A stretch of 42,641 nt of DNA from Deinococcus marmoris DSM 12784 (GCF_000701405.1 NZ_JNIV01000036.1:1-42641); one strand, 5' to 3'; positions 7,979 to 16,802 are shown, numbered from the stretch's first letter. Notes: a model not told the origin generated them from the sequence alone. Translations and numbers: made by a program.

Positions 7979-9536
7979 GACGAATACACGCAAATGGCTT
8001 CTGGCAGGACTCCTGATGGCGGGCGGCGCGTCCGCAAAAACCATCGTGTTCGGGTTGAGCGGTGAACCCATCAGCCTCGATCCCAGCGTGACTGCCGACG
8101 GAAACACTGCCTACGTGACCACCCAGATCTACAACAGCCTCATCAGCTTCAAGCCCGGTACCGTGGAGCTGCAACCGGACCTGGCGCTGCGCTGGACGGT
8201 CAGCAACGACAGCCTGACCTGGACCTTCTACCTGCGCCAGAACGTCAAGTTTCACGATGGCACACCGCTGAATGCTGAGGCCGTGCGCTTCAACTTCATG
8301 CGCTGGTGGGACCCCAGCAACGAATTTGGTGCGAAAAAGCCGTTCCTGGGCTGGAAAAACAACCTGGGCGGCTTCAAGGGCGAGGCCGGATCTCTGGTCA
8401 AGGACATCAAGGTCCGCAACCAGTACGCCATCGACATCATTCTGGACAAGCCGTATCCCGCCCTGGGTTCGATCCTGGCGGATTCCGGGCTGTTCGGTAT
8501 CGCTTCTCCCACGGCCATCAAGAAGAATCCGGCCCAGTACGGCACGCCAGCGGGCATCGCTGTGGGCACTGGCCCCTTCATGTTGAAGAAGTGGACCAGC
8601 GGCGTCAACGTCGATCTCGTCCGCAATCCCAGCTACTTCCGCGCCGGGCTGCCGAAGTCCGAAGCGCTGCTCTTCCGGTTCGTCAAGGATCCCAGTAGCC
8701 GTCTCAACGAGCTGTTGACCGGTGGGGTGGACATCGCCGCCGAACTGCTGCCCGATCAGCTCAAGTCGATCCAGAGCAACACCAAGCTGAACGCGGTGCT
8801 GCGCCCGGCCCTGAATCTGGGCTACTTGGGCCTGAACACCAGTTACAAGCCGCTGGCCGACGTACGCGTCCGCACCGCTATTGCCAGCGCCCTGAACAAG
8901 AAAGCCATCGTGGAGACCTTCTGGAACGGTCTGGGCATCACCGACGGCCACCTGTTGCCGCCGCCCCTCGCCAAGAACTATGCCAAGAACGTGACCGACT
9001 ACAAATTTGACCCGGCTGCCGCCAAGAAGATGCTGGCCGACGCAGGCTATCCCAACGGGTTCAGTCTGGACCTGTGGTACATGCCCGTCAGCCGTCCGTA
9101 CTATCCCACGCCCAAGCCCATCGCTGAGGCCATGGCCGCCGACCTGAGCGCCATCGGGATCAAGGTCAACCTGAAGACCGAGGACTGGGCCAAGTACCTG
9201 CAAGACCGCCAGGACGGCAAGTTCCAGGCATTCATGCTGGGCTTCGTGTACGTCACCGATCCCGACAGCGCCTACACCTACCTGATCGCGCCCGGCTCCA
9301 CCACCGACATCAACTGGAACAGCCCGGAGGCCAACACCGCGTTGGAAAGTGCCCGCAAGCTGTCCAACCCCGCCCAGCGCCTGCCGCTGTACCAGAAGGT
9401 GGACGAGATCATGTTCAGGGAAGCCGTGCGGATTCCCATCGTGCATTCCCGCCTGCTCGTCGCCAGCGGCGTGGGCGTCAAGGGCTGGATTCCCAGTCCG
9501 ACGGGGTCTGAGAAGCTCGACACCGTGGAGAAGTAG
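7971..9536 (+). CDS. ABC transporter substrate-binding protein (SBP family 5)
   Basis: A 521-residue DppA/OppA-type binding protein. The signal peptide runs to about residue 22 (MNKTNTRKWLLAGLLMAGGA, then SA|K). Family blocks include GEPISLDPSV, LALRWTVSNDSLTWTFYLR, VKFHDGTPLNAEAVRFN, VGTGPFMLKKW and VRTAIASALNKKAIVETFW. ATG 7971 is preceded by AAGGAGAC and lies inside the last codons of the M20 gene. A longer in-frame upstream extension has no signal-peptide character and is rejected. It is followed by an inverted-repeat element rather than a permease, so it may use one of the two Dpp permease pairs of the cluster. Confidence 0.92.
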   Translation: MNKTNTRKWLLAGLLMAGGASAKTIVFGLSGEPISLDPSVTADGNTAYVTTQIYNSLISFKPGTVELQPDLALRWTVSNDSLTWTFYLRQNVKFHDGTPLNAEAVRFNFMRWWDPSNEFGAKKPFLGWKNNLGGFKGEAGSLVKDIKVRNQYAIDIILDKPYPALGSILADSGLFGIASPTAIKKNPAQYGTPAGIAVGTGPFMLKKWTSGVNVDLVRNPSYFRAGLPKSEALLFRFVKDPSSRLNELLTGGVDIAAELLPDQLKSIQSNTKLNAVLRPALNLGYLGLNTSYKPLADVRVRTAIASALNKKAIVETFWNGLGITDGHLLPPPLAKNYAKNVTDYKFDPAAAKKMLADAGYPNGFSLDLWYMPVSRPYYPTPKPIAEAMAADLSAIGIKVNLKTEDWAKYLQDRQDGKFQAFMLGFVYVTDPDSAYTYLIAPGSTTDINWNSPEANTALESARKLSNPAQRLPLYQKVDEIMFREAVRIPIVHSRLLVASGVGVKGWIPSPTGSEKLDTVEK

Positions 9537-9567
9537 GGCAGAGCGGTGAGTTGAAAGGCGAAAAGAT

Positions 9568-9688
9568 AACCCCTCAGTCTGCTTCGCAGCCAGCTCCCCT
9601 GAGAAGGGAGCCGAGAAAGCACCTTGCCACCCTTCTCAGGGGAGGTGCCCCGGAGGGGCGGACTCGCAGAGCTGCGAAGCAGAGGGGT
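9568..9688. repeat. Nested palindromic intergenic repeat element
   Basis: A 120-bp structured element lies between the second binding protein and the M19 gene. The outer arms ACCCCTC..TGCTTCGCAGC (9569-9590) and GCTGCGAAGCAGAGGGGT (9671-9688) are inverted. The inner arms CTCCCCTGAGAAGGG (9594-9608) and CCCTTCTCAGGGGAG (9630-9644) form a perfect 15-bp inverted repeat. This resembles REP/MITE-like intergenic palindromes. It would form a large hairpin in the mRNA and could limit processing or readthrough within the operon. Confidence 0.75.
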
Positions 9689-9746
9689 CAAACCGTGGCA
9701 GCCACCCCGAACCCTCATCCTCTCTCGTTCACTCCCAGGAGGCAGC

Positions 9747-10988
9747 ATGACCGATCTCAAGGATGCCCAGACCACCCAGACCCCCATGCAGAAAAAGAAT
9801 TACAGCGGCTACAAATCCTTTTCCTACCTGGAGGCCGGCAAGGACTACCCGGACTGGCCGCTGACGCCAGAGCTGAACCGCGTGCCCAGCCGCGCGCCCG
9901 AAGTCACGCCAGAGCAGGAAGCGCGGGTGCGGCGTCTGTTCCAGGAAGAACTGATGATCTCGCTGCATGACCACTGTTTCGTGGCTCCGCAAGACCTGTC
10001 GCGGTTTCTGGAGTTTCGCCGCTGGGGCCGGGATTTTACCGGCTATGAGGGCCTGAGCGTCTCGGGTCTGGACGCCGTGTTCGACAACCTGATGAACGGC
10101 ACGGCCATGATCACCTCGCGCGGCGGCTGGAAGTGGGACGATGTGATCTTTGACCTGGGCATGCGCCTGTCCGACATCGCGCATCAGGAGATGGTGGTGC
10201 ATTGCAAGACCACTTCAGACATCGTCGACGCCAAGAAGAACGGCCAGATCGCCTTCATCGTCTCCCTTGAAGGCGCGGCCATGATCGAGAACGAGCTGGA
10301 CCGCCTGGACATCCTGTACGGACTGGGCGTGCGCTGCATGGGCATCGCCTACAGCGAGGGCAACGCGCTGGGGGCAGGTCTCAAGGAACCGCGCGACGGC
10401 GGCCTGACCGTGTTCGGGCGGCAGGCGGTGCGGCGCATGAATCAGCTCGGCATCGCCATCGACGTCAGTCACAGCGGCGATCAGACCGCGCTGGACACCA
10501 TCGAGGTCAGCGAGAAGCCCATCTTCATCACGCACGCGGGTGCGCGGGCGCTGTGGAATTCCAACCGCCTCAAGCCCGACGACGTGATCAGGGCCTGCGC
10601 CGACAAGGGCGGCGTGATCGGTATCGAGGCCGCGCCGCACACCACCCTGACCGAGAAGCACCCGCGCCACAGCCTCGAGTCGTTCATGGAGCATTTCGAG
10701 TACTGCGTGAATCTGGTGGGCATCGATCACGTCGCCTTCGGGCCAGACGTGCTGTTTGGTGACCACGTGGGCCTGCACACCGCACTGTCCGAGGCGCTGT
10801 CCATCGGCGCGTCTCGCGGCCACCTTCAATACGACAAAGTCGAGTACGTCGACGGCATCGAGAACCCTGCCGAGGCGTTCCCGAACATCGTGCGCTGGCT
10901 GGTCAAGCATGAGTACAGCGACGGTGACATCGCCAAGGCCGTGGGTGGCAACGTGATGAGGGTGTTGAAGGAAGCGTGGTGCCGGTGA
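9747..10988 (+). CDS. M19-family (membrane-dipeptidase-like) dipeptidase
   Basis: A 413-residue amidohydrolase-fold dipeptidase. Visible M19 features are the first metal motif (SLHDHCF, His74/His76, where many members have HxD), Glu175 in VSLEGAAMI, the LTVFGRQAVRRMNQLG block, His242 in IDVSHSG, His263 in ITHAGARAL, and VAFGPD near the C terminus. M19 enzymes cleave dipeptides with broad specificity, including some with D-residues. AGGAGG precedes ATG 9747; an in-frame ATG at 9624 lies inside the intergenic repeat and is rejected. The stop overlaps the next gene's GTG (GTGA). No signal peptide, so probably cytoplasmic. Confidence 0.88.
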   Translation: MTDLKDAQTTQTPMQKKNYSGYKSFSYLEAGKDYPDWPLTPELNRVPSRAPEVTPEQEARVRRLFQEELMISLHDHCFVAPQDLSRFLEFRRWGRDFTGYEGLSVSGLDAVFDNLMNGTAMITSRGGWKWDDVIFDLGMRLSDIAHQEMVVHCKTTSDIVDAKKNGQIAFIVSLEGAAMIENELDRLDILYGLGVRCMGIAYSEGNALGAGLKEPRDGGLTVFGRQAVRRMNQLGIAIDVSHSGDQTALDTIEVSEKPIFITHAGARALWNSNRLKPDDVIRACADKGGVIGIEAAPHTTLTEKHPRHSLESFMEHFEYCVNLVGIDHVAFGPDVLFGDHVGLHTALSEALSIGASRGHLQYDKVEYVDGIENPAEAFPNIVRWLVKHEYSDGDIAKAVGGNVMRVLKEAWCR

Positions 10989-11842
10989 GTCAAAACATCG
11001 AAGTGAATGGGGTCAACCTTGTGTACGACGATTCTGGATTCAGGGAGGGCCAGCAGGCCACCATCGTTACCCTGCATGGTGGCCCCGGCATGAGCAGCCG
11101 CGCCGGGGACTGGGCCGCCTTTCAGCCGCTGACCGACGAGTTCCGCCTGATTTCCTACGATCAACGTGGCAACGGCCAGTCGGAGGGGGGCGAGCCGTAT
11201 TCCCACGCGCAGTTCGTGGCCGATCTGGAGGCGTTGCGCGTTCAGTTGAATCTCGGCAAGATTGTCGTGCTGGGCGGCAGTTACGGCGGCTTTCTGGCCC
11301 TGGAATACGCGCTGGCCCATCCGCAGAACCTCCAGGCCGTGATTCTGCGCGACACGGCGGCCAGCAACCGCTTCCAGGACACCAGCAAGAAGCGGGCGAT
11401 GGACAGCGAGTTTCCGATGGACGAGGATTCACTGGACCGCATGTTCTCCGGCCAGATGCGCGATGACGATGACTTCCGGGCCAGCTTCGCCCAGATTCAG
11501 CCGCTGTATACCGTGGAGCGCGATCCTGCGGTGGAAGCCGAACGCCTGTCGAAAATCCCTTTTCGCTACCAGACGCACAACTGGGCCTTCTCGCGCAACC
11601 AGCCGAACTATGACGTGGTAGACCGACTCAAAGAAATCGGGGTGCCGGTGCTGGTCACGGTGGGTCGCCACGACTGGATCACGCCGCTGGAGGCCAGCGA
11701 GGAACTGGCTACGCACCTGCCCAAGGGGGAACTGGTGGTCTTTGACCACAGCGGGCATTCGCCGCAGTTGGAAGAACAGTCCCTTTACCTTCAGACCGTG
11801 CGCGAGTTCCTGGCCCGTCGCCTGTCGGCGGTGAACGCATGA
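10985..11842 (+). CDS. Alpha/beta hydrolase, proline iminopeptidase-like
   Basis: A 285-residue S33-type alpha/beta hydrolase. HGGPGMSS forms the oxyanion region, SYDQRGNGQS follows, and the nucleophile elbow GGSYGG carries Ser99. Asp230 (VGRHDWITP) and His258 (DHSGHSP) complete the triad. Proline iminopeptidases remove N-terminal residues, often Pro, from small peptides. GTG 10985 overlaps the M19 stop by 4 nt and sits about 10 nt after AAGGAA; an upstream GTG at 10976 is too close to that site. The stop overlaps the following ATG at 11839, so the three hydrolase genes 9747-13032 are tightly coupled. Confidence 0.88.
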   Translation: MSQNIEVNGVNLVYDDSGFREGQQATIVTLHGGPGMSSRAGDWAAFQPLTDEFRLISYDQRGNGQSEGGEPYSHAQFVADLEALRVQLNLGKIVVLGGSYGGFLALEYALAHPQNLQAVILRDTAASNRFQDTSKKRAMDSEFPMDEDSLDRMFSGQMRDDDDFRASFAQIQPLYTVERDPAVEAERLSKIPFRYQTHNWAFSRNQPNYDVVDRLKEIGVPVLVTVGRHDWITPLEASEELATHLPKGELVVFDHSGHSPQLEEQSLYLQTVREFLARRLSAVNA

Positions 11843-13032
11843 CCGCTCAGCCGATCAGCCGCGAGGAACGTGCCGGACGGGCAAAGTCCGTTTTCGATCA
11901 TCTGGAGTCACCTCAAGACGCCCTGGTACTGTTCGACGATCAGTTCATCTTCTATTACTGCGGCTTCGCCTTCTTCCCCACAGAACGGCCTGTTGCTCTG
12001 ATCATCACGCGGGAGGGCGAGCGCATCCTGTTCGTTCCTCGTCTGGAACGGGAACACGCCCAGCAGATGGGCGAAACCGAGCGCGTGGCCGATTACCCGG
12101 AATTTCCCGGCCAGCGTCACCCGCTGCGGCAACTGGCCGATCTACTGACCGAACTGGGGCTGGAAAAAGCGGCCATCGGCGTGGACTACGATGGCTATCC
12201 GCCCGTGATGGGCTATGACGGCCCGGCGCTGAGTGAGGCGCTGCCAGCGGCGAAAGTTCAGCGGGTGTCGCGCGCCCTGGACCACCAGATGGCGCTCAAA
12301 TCGCCCGCCGAGGTGGAGCTGATCAAGGAAAGTGCCCGCTGGGGCGCACACGCCCACCACCTCCTGCAAAAGTACACCCGTGTCGGCGAGAACGAGACCG
12401 AGGTCGAGGCCCGCGCCACCAAAGAGGCCACCGCCGACATGATCGCCGCACTGGGCGACACCTACCGGGGCCAGAACCGCTGGATGAGCGGCGCGGTGGC
12501 CCTGTACCGGGGGCAGATCGGCGTCCACAGCGCCCTGCCGCACGCCATGACCACCGGTGCGACGTTTCAGCATGGCGATACCCTGGTCACCGGGGCCGGG
12601 GCCGCCGTCTGGGGCTACATCAGCGAGCTGGAGCGCACCATGTTCGTCGGAGAGGCCAACGCGCCGCAGAAGGTCTTCTTTCAGCACATGCTCAACTTGC
12701 AGGACATCGCTTTCGACGCGTTCAAACCAGGCCGAACCTGCGCGTCCGTCGACGAGGCAGTACGCGCGTACTACGAGCGCGAGGGCCTCTGGGACCACTG
12801 GCGACACCACGTCGGCCACAGCCTGGGCCAGCGGATCCACGAGAGTCCCTTTCTGGATGTCGGCGACAGCCGCCCCCTGGAGCCAGGCATGGTGCTGAGC
12901 GTCGAGCCGGGGCTATACGTGCCGGGACTGGGTGGCTTCCGGCACTCCGACACCATTTTGATCACGAACACGGGCATGGAGCTGTTGACCGATTACCCGC
13001 GCGATCTGGACAGTCTTACTTTGCCCGGCTGA
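11839..13032 (+). CDS. M24-family (pita-bread fold) hydrolase with altered metal site
   Basis: A 397-residue protein with a creatinase-like N-terminal domain (about 1-150) and a C-terminal M24 domain. The usual two-metal ligands D-D-H-E-E are only partly present. The 'VDFGA' Asp is Gly252 (TGAGA), the 'SDxTRT' Asp is Glu263 (SELERT), His327 is kept (GHSLG), Glu356 is kept (SVEPGLY), and the final 'RxED' Glu is Ser370 (RHSD). Such losses recall the metal-free creatinase and related members rather than Xaa-Pro aminopeptidases. The product may therefore hydrolyse a C-N bond other than a Pro peptide bond. ATG 11839 overlaps the previous stop (ATGA). Confidence 0.87.
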   Translation: MTAQPISREERAGRAKSVFDHLESPQDALVLFDDQFIFYYCGFAFFPTERPVALIITREGERILFVPRLEREHAQQMGETERVADYPEFPGQRHPLRQLADLLTELGLEKAAIGVDYDGYPPVMGYDGPALSEALPAAKVQRVSRALDHQMALKSPAEVELIKESARWGAHAHHLLQKYTRVGENETEVEARATKEATADMIAALGDTYRGQNRWMSGAVALYRGQIGVHSALPHAMTTGATFQHGDTLVTGAGAAVWGYISELERTMFVGEANAPQKVFFQHMLNLQDIAFDAFKPGRTCASVDEAVRAYYEREGLWDHWRHHVGHSLGQRIHESPFLDVGDSRPLEPGMVLSVEPGLYVPGLGGFRHSDTILITNTGMELLTDYPRDLDSLTLPG

Positions 13033-13106
13033 CCTTGCCTGCCTGAGTGCGCCCGCCGCGTCGCGAACGCGCCATAGTGGAGGGGCAAAAGCACAAAGGA
13101 GAACGT

Positions 13107-13391
13107 ATGGAACGGCTGACCATGAGCGAGAGCGTCAACGTCGGAGAGTTCACGGCCCTGCCCGCCCGCGTCGGCGTGTTGAGCTTCGCTGCGGGCACAG
13201 TCCTGCCGCAGGGCAGCCATGACCAGGATGAGATCTCGTTCATTCACAGCGGCGTGCTCCGGGCCATCAGCGGTGGTCAGACCTATACCCTGCGCGGCGG
13301 CGACGTGACCCTGATCCCGGCGGGCGAAGTTCACGAAGCCGAAGTTCTGGAGGACGTGACCCTCAGCTACGTGCTGCTGGCGAAACCTTGA
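13107..13391 (+). CDS. Small cupin-domain protein
   Basis: A 94-residue single-domain cupin. The first motif is degenerate (SHDQDEISFIHSG), the middle is GGQTYTLRGGDVTLIPAGEVH, and the last strand pair follows. His and Glu residues could hold one metal. Function unknown: small cupins often bind a pathway metabolite or act as isomerases or sensors. AAAGGAGAA precedes ATG 13107. The stop overlaps the TTG start of the following permease (TTGA). Placement between the hydrolases and the second permease pair suggests a role in the same pathway. Confidence 0.8.
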   Translation: MERLTMSESVNVGEFTALPARVGVLSFAAGTVLPQGSHDQDEISFIHSGVLRAISGGQTYTLRGGDVTLIPAGEVHEAEVLEDVTLSYVLLAKP

Positions 13392-14341
13392 CTGGAGGCT
13401 GGCTGGTCCGGCGCGTGCTGCTGGCTCTGCTGGCCGCCTTCGGCGTTGGGGTGCTGGTCTTTACCCTGCTGCGGCTGATCCCCGGCGACGTGGTCACGCA
13501 ATTGATCGGCCTGGAAGGCAATGTCAGCGCCGCGCAGCAGGCCGAGATGCGCCGTCTGTTCGGCTTGGACCAACCGATCTGGATGCAGTTCCTGAGCTGG
13601 TTCGGTGCGCTGCTGCGTGGCGATTTTGGCGTCAGTCTCCGCACAGACCGCCCCGTCTTCGCTGATTTGCTGCTGCGCTTCCCGGTCACACTGCAACTTT
13701 CGGCAATGGCCCTGCTGTTTGCCTTGCTGGTGGGCCTGCCGCTGGGCATCCTGGCCGCGCTCAAGAGGGGCAAGGCCGCCGACCTGATTTCCAGCTCCTT
13801 CGTCCTCGTCGGTCTGGCCGCGCCGGAGTTCTGGCTGGCGATCCTGCTGATTCTGCTGTTCAGCCTCAATCTGGGCTGGTTTCCGCCCAACGGCTACGTC
13901 TCACCGGGCGAGTCGCTGATCGGCAACCTCAAGAGCCTGTTTCTCCCCGCGCTGGCCCTGAGTTTCGGTCTGGCCGCCGCCACCACCCGGATCGTGCGGG
14001 CCAGCCTGCTGGACGTGCTGTCGCAGGACTTTATCCGCACCGCGCGCGCCAAAGGGCTGAGCGGCGGTGCGGTGGTGATTCGCCACGCCCTGCGCAACGC
14101 CCTGATTCCGGTGATCACGGTGATCGGCCTTCAGGTGGGCAACCTGCTGGGCGGGGCCGTGATCATCGAGCAACTGTTCGGGTTGCCAGGAATCGGGCGT
14201 TTTGCGCTGGAGGGCATCAACCTGCGCGACTACCCGGTGGTGCAGGGCGCGGTGCTGTGGATCGCCGTGAGCTACGTGCTGGTCAACGTGGTGGTGGACG
14301 TGCTGTACGGCGTGATCGACAGCCGGGTGCGCTACTCGTGA
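13388..14341 (+). CDS. ABC transporter permease, DppB type (second set)
   Basis: A 317-residue DppB/OppB-like permease: N-terminal helix (LLALLAAFGVGVLVFTLLRLIPGD), a periplasmic loop with MRRLFGLDQPIWMQFLSW, about five further helices, and the EAA loop FIRTARAKGLSGGAVVIRHALRNAL with one frame throughout. The start is TTG 13388, overlapping the cupin stop by 4 nt, and no upstream in-frame alternative fits the family N terminus better. It forms a pair with the next gene. Sequence clearly differs from the first DppB of the cluster, so this is a second transporter and not a recent duplicate. Confidence 0.92.
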   Translation: MTGGWLVRRVLLALLAAFGVGVLVFTLLRLIPGDVVTQLIGLEGNVSAAQQAEMRRLFGLDQPIWMQFLSWFGALLRGDFGVSLRTDRPVFADLLLRFPVTLQLSAMALLFALLVGLPLGILAALKRGKAADLISSSFVLVGLAAPEFWLAILLILLFSLNLGWFPPNGYVSPGESLIGNLKSLFLPALALSFGLAAATTRIVRASLLDVLSQDFIRTARAKGLSGGAVVIRHALRNALIPVITVIGLQVGNLLGGAVIIEQLFGLPGIGRFALEGINLRDYPVVQGAVLWIAVSYVLVNVVVDVLYGVIDSRVRYS

Positions 14342-15213
14342 GTGCCGCCTCTCAGCCCGAATTCGCCGTTCCGCGTTCGCCCGCCCGCCGCGCCGCGCAA
14401 CTCTTTTTCCGCACGCCCAGCGGTGTGGTGGGACTGGCCCTGGTGCTGCTGGTGATCATCTGCGCCATCTTCGCCGCCCAGATCTCCCCGTATGACCCGG
14501 TGCAGTACCTGCCCGCCGACCGGATGCAGGGGCCATCGGTGCGGCACTGGCTGGGGACCGATCTGTACGGGCGTGACCTGCTGTCGCGGGTGATCTACGG
14601 CAGCCGCATCAGTCTGTCGGTCAGTGTGCTGAGCGTGTCCTTCGCGCTGATCGTGGGCGGTCTGCTGGGCGCGCTGGCGGGCTTTTACCTGAAATGGGTG
14701 GACACCCTGATCATGCGCCTGACCGACGTGCTACTGGCATTCCCGGCCATTTTGCTGGCCATCGCCCTGCTGGCCTTCCTGGGCGGCGGCTTCTGGAACC
14801 TGACGCTGGCCATCGCGGTGGCCTTCACCGCCCCGTTTGCGCGGGTGGTGCGGGCCGCAGTTCTGCGCAGCCGCGACACCATGTTCGTGGAGGCCAGCAC
14901 TGCGCTGGGCGCGTCCGACACCCGGCTGCTGTGGCGACACGTCCTGCCCAACTCGCTGGGGCCGATTCTGGTGGAGGTCACGCTGCGGCTGGCCTACGCC
15001 ATTCTCGGCGAGGCCGCCCTGAGTTTCCTGGGCCTGGGCACGCAGCCGCCCGCCCCGGCCTGGGGCCAGATGATCGCCGATGGACGGCCTTTCCTGGAAC
15101 TCAACGCCTGGATCTCGGTGGCACCGGGGCTGGCGATCATGGTCACGGTGCTGGGTTTCAACCTGCTGGGGGACGCCCTGCGCGACGCCCTCGATCCCCG
15201 GCTGGGCCGCTAG
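14338..15213 (+). CDS. ABC transporter permease, DppC type (second set)
   Basis: A 291-residue DppC/OppC-like permease. It has an OppC_N segment (TPSGVVGLALVLLVIICAIFA), the HWLGTDLYGRDLLSRVIYGSRISL motif, transmembrane helices, and the EAA loop VEASTALGASDTRLLWRHVLP. GTG 14338 overlaps the DppB stop (GTGA). A longer in-frame extension upstream would overlap the DppB gene heavily and lacks the family N terminus. Partner binding protein lies 41 bp downstream. Confidence 0.92.
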   Translation: MSAASQPEFAVPRSPARRAAQLFFRTPSGVVGLALVLLVIICAIFAAQISPYDPVQYLPADRMQGPSVRHWLGTDLYGRDLLSRVIYGSRISLSVSVLSVSFALIVGGLLGALAGFYLKWVDTLIMRLTDVLLAFPAILLAIALLAFLGGGFWNLTLAIAVAFTAPFARVVRAAVLRSRDTMFVEASTALGASDTRLLWRHVLPNSLGPILVEVTLRLAYAILGEAALSFLGLGTQPPAPAWGQMIADGRPFLELNAWISVAPGLAIMVTVLGFNLLGDALRDALDPRLGR

Positions 15214-15254
15214 ACTCTCTTCACACCCATTGCACGTCCCCCACAGGAGGACCC

Positions 15255-16802
15255 ATGTTCAAAAACAAGCACACTGCCCGCATCCTCGGTCTCAGCACCC
15301 TGCTCCTGCTCACTGGCGCGGCCACTTCAACTTCAGCCCAGGCCCAGACCGCCGGGGGCATCCTGCGCGCGGGGATGCAGGCCGATCCTGTGGGCCTCGA
15401 TCCGCATGTCACGCAGGCGACCTCCACGCGCAACCAACTGGAAAACGTCTACGACACCCTGGTGGCCTTCGATCCCAGCGGCAAGATCGTGCCGTCGTTG
15501 GCCACCAAATGGACCACCAGCAAGGACGGGCTGACCTGGACCTTCACCCTGCGCAGTGGCGTGAAGTTCCATAACGGACGCGCTTTCGAGGCCAGCGACG
15601 TGGCGTACTCGATTAACCGCATCAAGAACCCGGCCACCAAATCCCCTCGCAGCGGCGACTTCGAGCTGATCAAGGCCGTGACCGCGCCGAACAAGACCAC
15701 CGCCGTGATCACCCTGAGTAAGCCCTTCTCGCCGCTGCTGAGCAAACTGGCCTTTACCCTGAATGTGATCGTGCCCAAAGAGGCGGCGGCTACCCTCAAC
15801 ACCAAGCCTGTCGGGACCGGCCCCTTCTCCTTTACTGAGTACGTGCCGCAGACCCGCATGGTCCTCAAGAAAAATCCCAACTTCTGGGGCAAGGATGCCA
15901 AGGGCAACAAGCTGCCGTATCTCGACGGCATCACCTACTCGTATTTGCCCGACGCCACAGCGCGCGTGACCGCCCTGCGGACCGGTAACGTGGACTGGAT
16001 CGAGTACGTGCCGTCCACCTCGATTCAGACGCTCAAGGCCGACGCTGGCGTGAATGTGCTGGGCGGCCCCGCTGCCAATTACCGTGCGCTGTTCTTCAAT
16101 GTGGCCCAGAAGCCACTGGACAATCCCAAGGTGCGCCGCGCCATCGCCTATGCCCTCAACAACCAGGAGATCGTGGACGTCGCGCTGCTGGGCGTGGGCG
16201 GAATTGCCTCGCCAGGAACGGTGTTCCCGGACGGCAACTATTACGCCTCTCCAGACGCCAGCTACGGCAAGCCCAATTTGGATAAGGCCCGCGCCCTGCT
16301 CAAGGAGGCAGGCTTCCCGAACGGCTTCACCCTGGATCTCAAGGTGACCAGCACCTACGATTTCCTGCGCGTGCCTGCCGAGATCATCCAGGCCCAGCTT
16401 GCCCCCATCGGGATCAAGGTCAACATCAACGCCCTGGAATGGAGTGTGTTCCTGCCCGACATCCTGGCCAAGAAATACACCGCCACCATCCTGGGCGAGA
16501 GCGGCCAGGGGGACCCGGACGACTACCTGTACACGCCGTTTGCTTCCGACAGTGGCGGCAACCTGACCAACTTCAAGGACGCCACCATCGACAAGTGGCT
16601 GGACCAGGGCCGTCAGGTGGCCGATCCGGCGGCGCGCAAGAAGCTTTACGTGGACGTGCAAGAACGCCTGGTGGACCTCTCGCCGATGGTGTTTCTCTAC
16701 TCCAGCACCCAGTACGAGGCTGCACGCAAGGCCGTTCAGGGTTACGCGCACTTCCCGAACACCAGCTACATCGGGCTGCGGACGGCCTGGATTAAACGCT
16801 GA
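15255..16802 (+). CDS. ABC transporter substrate-binding protein (SBP family 5), third of cluster
   Basis: A 515-residue DppA/OppA-type binding protein. A signal peptide reaches about residue 30 (hydrophobic LGLSTLLLLTGAATS, then AQA|Q). Family blocks include GMQADPVGLDPHV, LATKWTTSKDGLTWTFTLR, VKFHNGRAFEASDVAYSINR, VGTGPFSF and VRRAIAYALNNQEIVDVAL. ACAGGAGGA precedes ATG 15255. It is the last gene of the cluster and is followed by a strong terminator. It likely serves the second DppB/DppC pair. Confidence 0.93.
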   Translation: MFKNKHTARILGLSTLLLLTGAATSTSAQAQTAGGILRAGMQADPVGLDPHVTQATSTRNQLENVYDTLVAFDPSGKIVPSLATKWTTSKDGLTWTFTLRSGVKFHNGRAFEASDVAYSINRIKNPATKSPRSGDFELIKAVTAPNKTTAVITLSKPFSPLLSKLAFTLNVIVPKEAAATLNTKPVGTGPFSFTEYVPQTRMVLKKNPNFWGKDAKGNKLPYLDGITYSYLPDATARVTALRTGNVDWIEYVPSTSIQTLKADAGVNVLGGPAANYRALFFNVAQKPLDNPKVRRAIAYALNNQEIVDVALLGVGGIASPGTVFPDGNYYASPDASYGKPNLDKARALLKEAGFPNGFTLDLKVTSTYDFLRVPAEIIQAQLAPIGIKVNINALEWSVFLPDILAKKYTATILGESGQGDPDDYLYTPFASDSGGNLTNFKDATIDKWLDQGRQVADPAARKKLYVDVQERLVDLSPMVFLYSSTQYEAARKAVQGYAHFPNTSYIGLRTAWIKR

